DNA from: Hominenteromicrobium sp900549945
GTDB lineage: Bacteria > Bacillota > Clostridia > Oscillospirales > Acutalibacteraceae
Direction: 5' to 3'
Length of the DNA: 13,693 bases
Assembly (NCBI GenBank): GCA_902472305.1
Contig: CABRNK010000034.1
Span: 1-13,693 of the forward strand
Positions 12,442 to 13,693 of the stretch are shown here, piece by piece. Both the position numbers and the translations under genes were made by a program. The notes under the pieces were generated by a model. The model ran no database searches and was not told the DNA's origin. It was given only the letters and a program-made list of their open reading frames with translations. How positions within the stretch are numbered: the first letter of the stretch is position 1; the number at the start of each line of letters is the position of its first letter.

Positions 12442-13693
12442 ATGCTGCATGGATTCGACCTATCCTACGCACAGGCCGGCCTTTCGCTCGCTGAAATCGC
12501 GGACAAGGCCGGCTTTCTCCTGCTGCGCGCCGGCTACGGCGGCGACTACAAGGATCAGGACGACAGCGAATTCGGCCGCTTCGCCGAGGAGGCGGACGCG
12601 CTCGGCATCCCGTGGGGCGCGTACCTCTACTCCTACGCGCTCACGGCGGCGGACGCCGAAGGCGAAGCCGCGCACATGCTGCGCCTGCTGGGCGGCCGGA
12701 AGCCCGCGCTCGGCGTGTGGCTCGACATGGAGGACGCGGACGGCTACAAGGCCAAAAACGGCATGCCGAGCGATGCCACTCTGGCGGACATCTGCATCAC
12801 CTTCTGTGATGCGATGGAACAGGCAGGGCTTTACACCGGCATCTACGCGAGCCTGAGCTGGCTCGAAACGAAGCTGAAAACCGAGAAGCTCGGCCGCTTC
12901 GACAAGTGGGTCGCGCAGTGGAACGACACCTGCGACTACACCGGCGCGTACAGCCTCTGGCAGTACACCGACCGGTATGAAATCGCGGGCAGAAAGCTCG
13001 ACGCAAACCACCTCGTGCGGGATTTCCGCACCGACAAAGGAGGGAATTCCATGGCGAACAAAAAGAGCCGCGTGCTGATGACCGGCGAGAACCAGATCAC
13101 GCAGCACTACGGCAGCGGCGGGCACGGCGGGTGCGATCTCGTGAAGAAAACCAACCAGCTCGACGCGATTGCCGCGCATTCCAACGGCACAGTCGTCTGG
13201 TGCCAGTCCGGCATCCCGAATGATCCGGGCAGCAGCGGCAACCGCTCCTACGGCAACGCCGTGAAGCTGCGCCACGCGAACGGCTGGTGTACGCTGTACG
13301 CGCACATGGACTATATTTCCGTGGAGAACGGGCAGACAGTCAAGAAAGGCCAGAAGCTCGGCCATATGGGCAACACCGGCAACTCCTACGGCGCGCACCT
13401 GCACTTTGAGGTGCGGGACAAGTCCGACGCGCGCGTCAACCCGGAGCCGTACCTCAACGCCGATCTGCCGGGCGCGGGCGGCGGCGCGGACACGTCCGCG
13501 GGCTATACCGGCGACCTGACGTATCAGGCGTACACGCAGAAGTCGTGGCAGCCGAAGGTTGTGAACGCCGGCGATGGGCCGGACGGGTACGCGGGTATTT
13601 ACGGCAGCGCGGTGCAGGGCATCCGGATCGACGCGAAAAACTGCGACGTCTACTACCGCGTGCACCTCAAGGGCAAGCCGCAGGACGAGTGGC
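12442..13693 (+). CDS. Endolysin: GH25 muramidase + M23 endopeptidase + ChW-like wall-binding domain (partial, runs off the end)
   Basis: At least 417 residues with no stop before the window end. Residues 1-198 are a GH25 lysozyme: GFDLSYAQ (D6), LLRAGYGGDY, GVWLDMED (D95, E97 catalytic pair) and WVAQWND, SLWQYTD at the end. Residues of about 204-344 are an M23 peptidase with HGGCD (H228, D232), YAHM (H288) and HLHFE (H319, H321). From about 351 a clostridial wall-binding (ChW-related) repeat begins (LTYQAYTQKSWQP, then YYRVHLKGK) and is cut by the window edge. It should cleave both glycan strands and peptide cross-links. AAAGGGGGG (12426-12434) is seven bases before ATG 12442. No signal peptide is seen, so export depends on the holin. 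A strong internal start lies at 13051 (Met204). The M23 half is a close relative of the one in the hub gene. Confidence 0.93.
   Translation, partial: MLHGFDLSYAQAGLSLAEIADKAGFLLLRAGYGGDYKDQDDSEFGRFAEEADALGIPWGAYLYSYALTAADAEGEAAHMLRLLGGRKPALGVWLDMEDADGYKAKNGMPSDATLADICITFCDAMEQAGLYTGIYASLSWLETKLKTEKLGRFDKWVAQWNDTCDYTGAYSLWQYTDRYEIAGRKLDANHLVRDFRTDKGGNSMANKKSRVLMTGENQITQHYGSGGHGGCDLVKKTNQLDAIAAHSNGTVVWCQSGIPNDPGSSGNRSYGNAVKLRHANGWCTLYAHMDYISVENGQTVKKGQKLGHMGNTGNSYGAHLHFEVRDKSDARVNPEPYLNADLPGAGGGADTSAGYTGDLTYQAYTQKSWQPKVVNAGDGPDGYAGIYGSAVQGIRIDAKNCDVYYRVHLKGKPQDEW
13036..13053 (+). promoter_or_regulatory. Internal Shine-Dalgarno and ATG inside the endolysin gene
   Basis: AAAGGAGGG (13036-13044) lies six bases before an in-frame ATG (13051-13053), exactly at the junction of the GH25 and M23 domains. 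The site is as strong as any gene start in the window. It would yield a separate M23 + ChW-like protein beginning MANKKSRVLM, in the same frame as the full enzyme. Confidence 0.75.
13246..13308 (+). repeat. Dispersed near-identical M23 coding repeat, copy 2 (in endolysin gene)
   Basis: Matches 4630-4692 at 60 of 63 bases; the encoded segments differ only by K for Q. See the copy in the hub gene. Confidence 0.95.

Noticed and set aside
12377..12856. 159-codon plus-strand frame overlapping holin and endolysin
   Set aside because: It is out of frame with both real genes and its later part is Thr/Arg/Ser-rich, a shadow of the GH25 coding sequence.
12460..13665. 401-codon open frame on the minus strand
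   Set aside because: Antisense shadow of the endolysin gene, which has clear GH25 and M23 catalytic motifs on the plus strand.

Overview
The window is the end of a metagenome-type contig carrying the tail, baseplate, fibre and lysis genes of a contractile-tailed (myovirus, PBSX/Xkd-like) phage, prophage or tailocin. The first 43 bases are Illumina P5/TruSeq read-1 adapter and are not biological. The host is probably a high-GC Gram-positive of the Clostridia, perhaps an Oscillospiraceae-like gut bacterium: Shine-Dalgarno sites are strong AGGAGG-type, most genes are very GC-rich (for example 43/60 G+C at 4681-4740), and the lysin ends in a ChW-like clostridial wall-binding module. The host assignment is an inference.

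All genes are on the plus strand. Left end: an XkdN-like tail assembly chaperone (80-505) with a textbook -1 slippery heptamer at its stop codon that opens a 58-codon extension (to 678). A terminator (679-717), an extended -10 promoter (768-796), a small AT-rich membrane-protein gene (826-1461) and a second perfect terminator (1460-1511) follow. This is a self-contained 'moron' cargo unit wedged into the tail operon.

Middle: tape measure protein (1527-3728, with an AT-rich chimeric 5' end), LysM tail protein (XkdP-like), a baseplate hub in which an M23 endopeptidase is fused in front of an XkdQ-like domain, a DUF2634/XkdS sheath initiator, baseplate J/XkdT and YmfQ/XkdU-like wedge proteins. 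The genes overlap or nearly touch, as in one long operon. No separate XkdR (DUF2577) gene sits between XkdQ and XkdS. A DUF2577-like domain is instead found at the N terminus of the tail fibre gene at 9960-11261.

Right end: a short fibre/adaptor protein, a three-FN3-domain tail protein, the DUF2577-fibre fusion (five 14-residue HxH repeats, three GGTGA repeats, AT-richer distal modules), a protein with two CBM5/12-like modules, a holin, and an endolysin that runs off the window (GH25 + M23 + ChW-like). The endolysin has a strong internal Shine-Dalgarno and ATG exactly at the start of its M23 half. Its M23 module is nearly identical in places (60/63 nt) to the M23 module of the hub, so one virus carries the same peptidoglycan-cutting module on its injection tip and in its lysis enzyme.

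Together the genes build the tail tube length ruler, baseplate, host-binding fibres and cell-wall-penetrating tip, and then release the particles. No head, packaging, replication, integrase, tRNA or CRISPR features are visible, so phage and tailocin cannot be told apart from this window.
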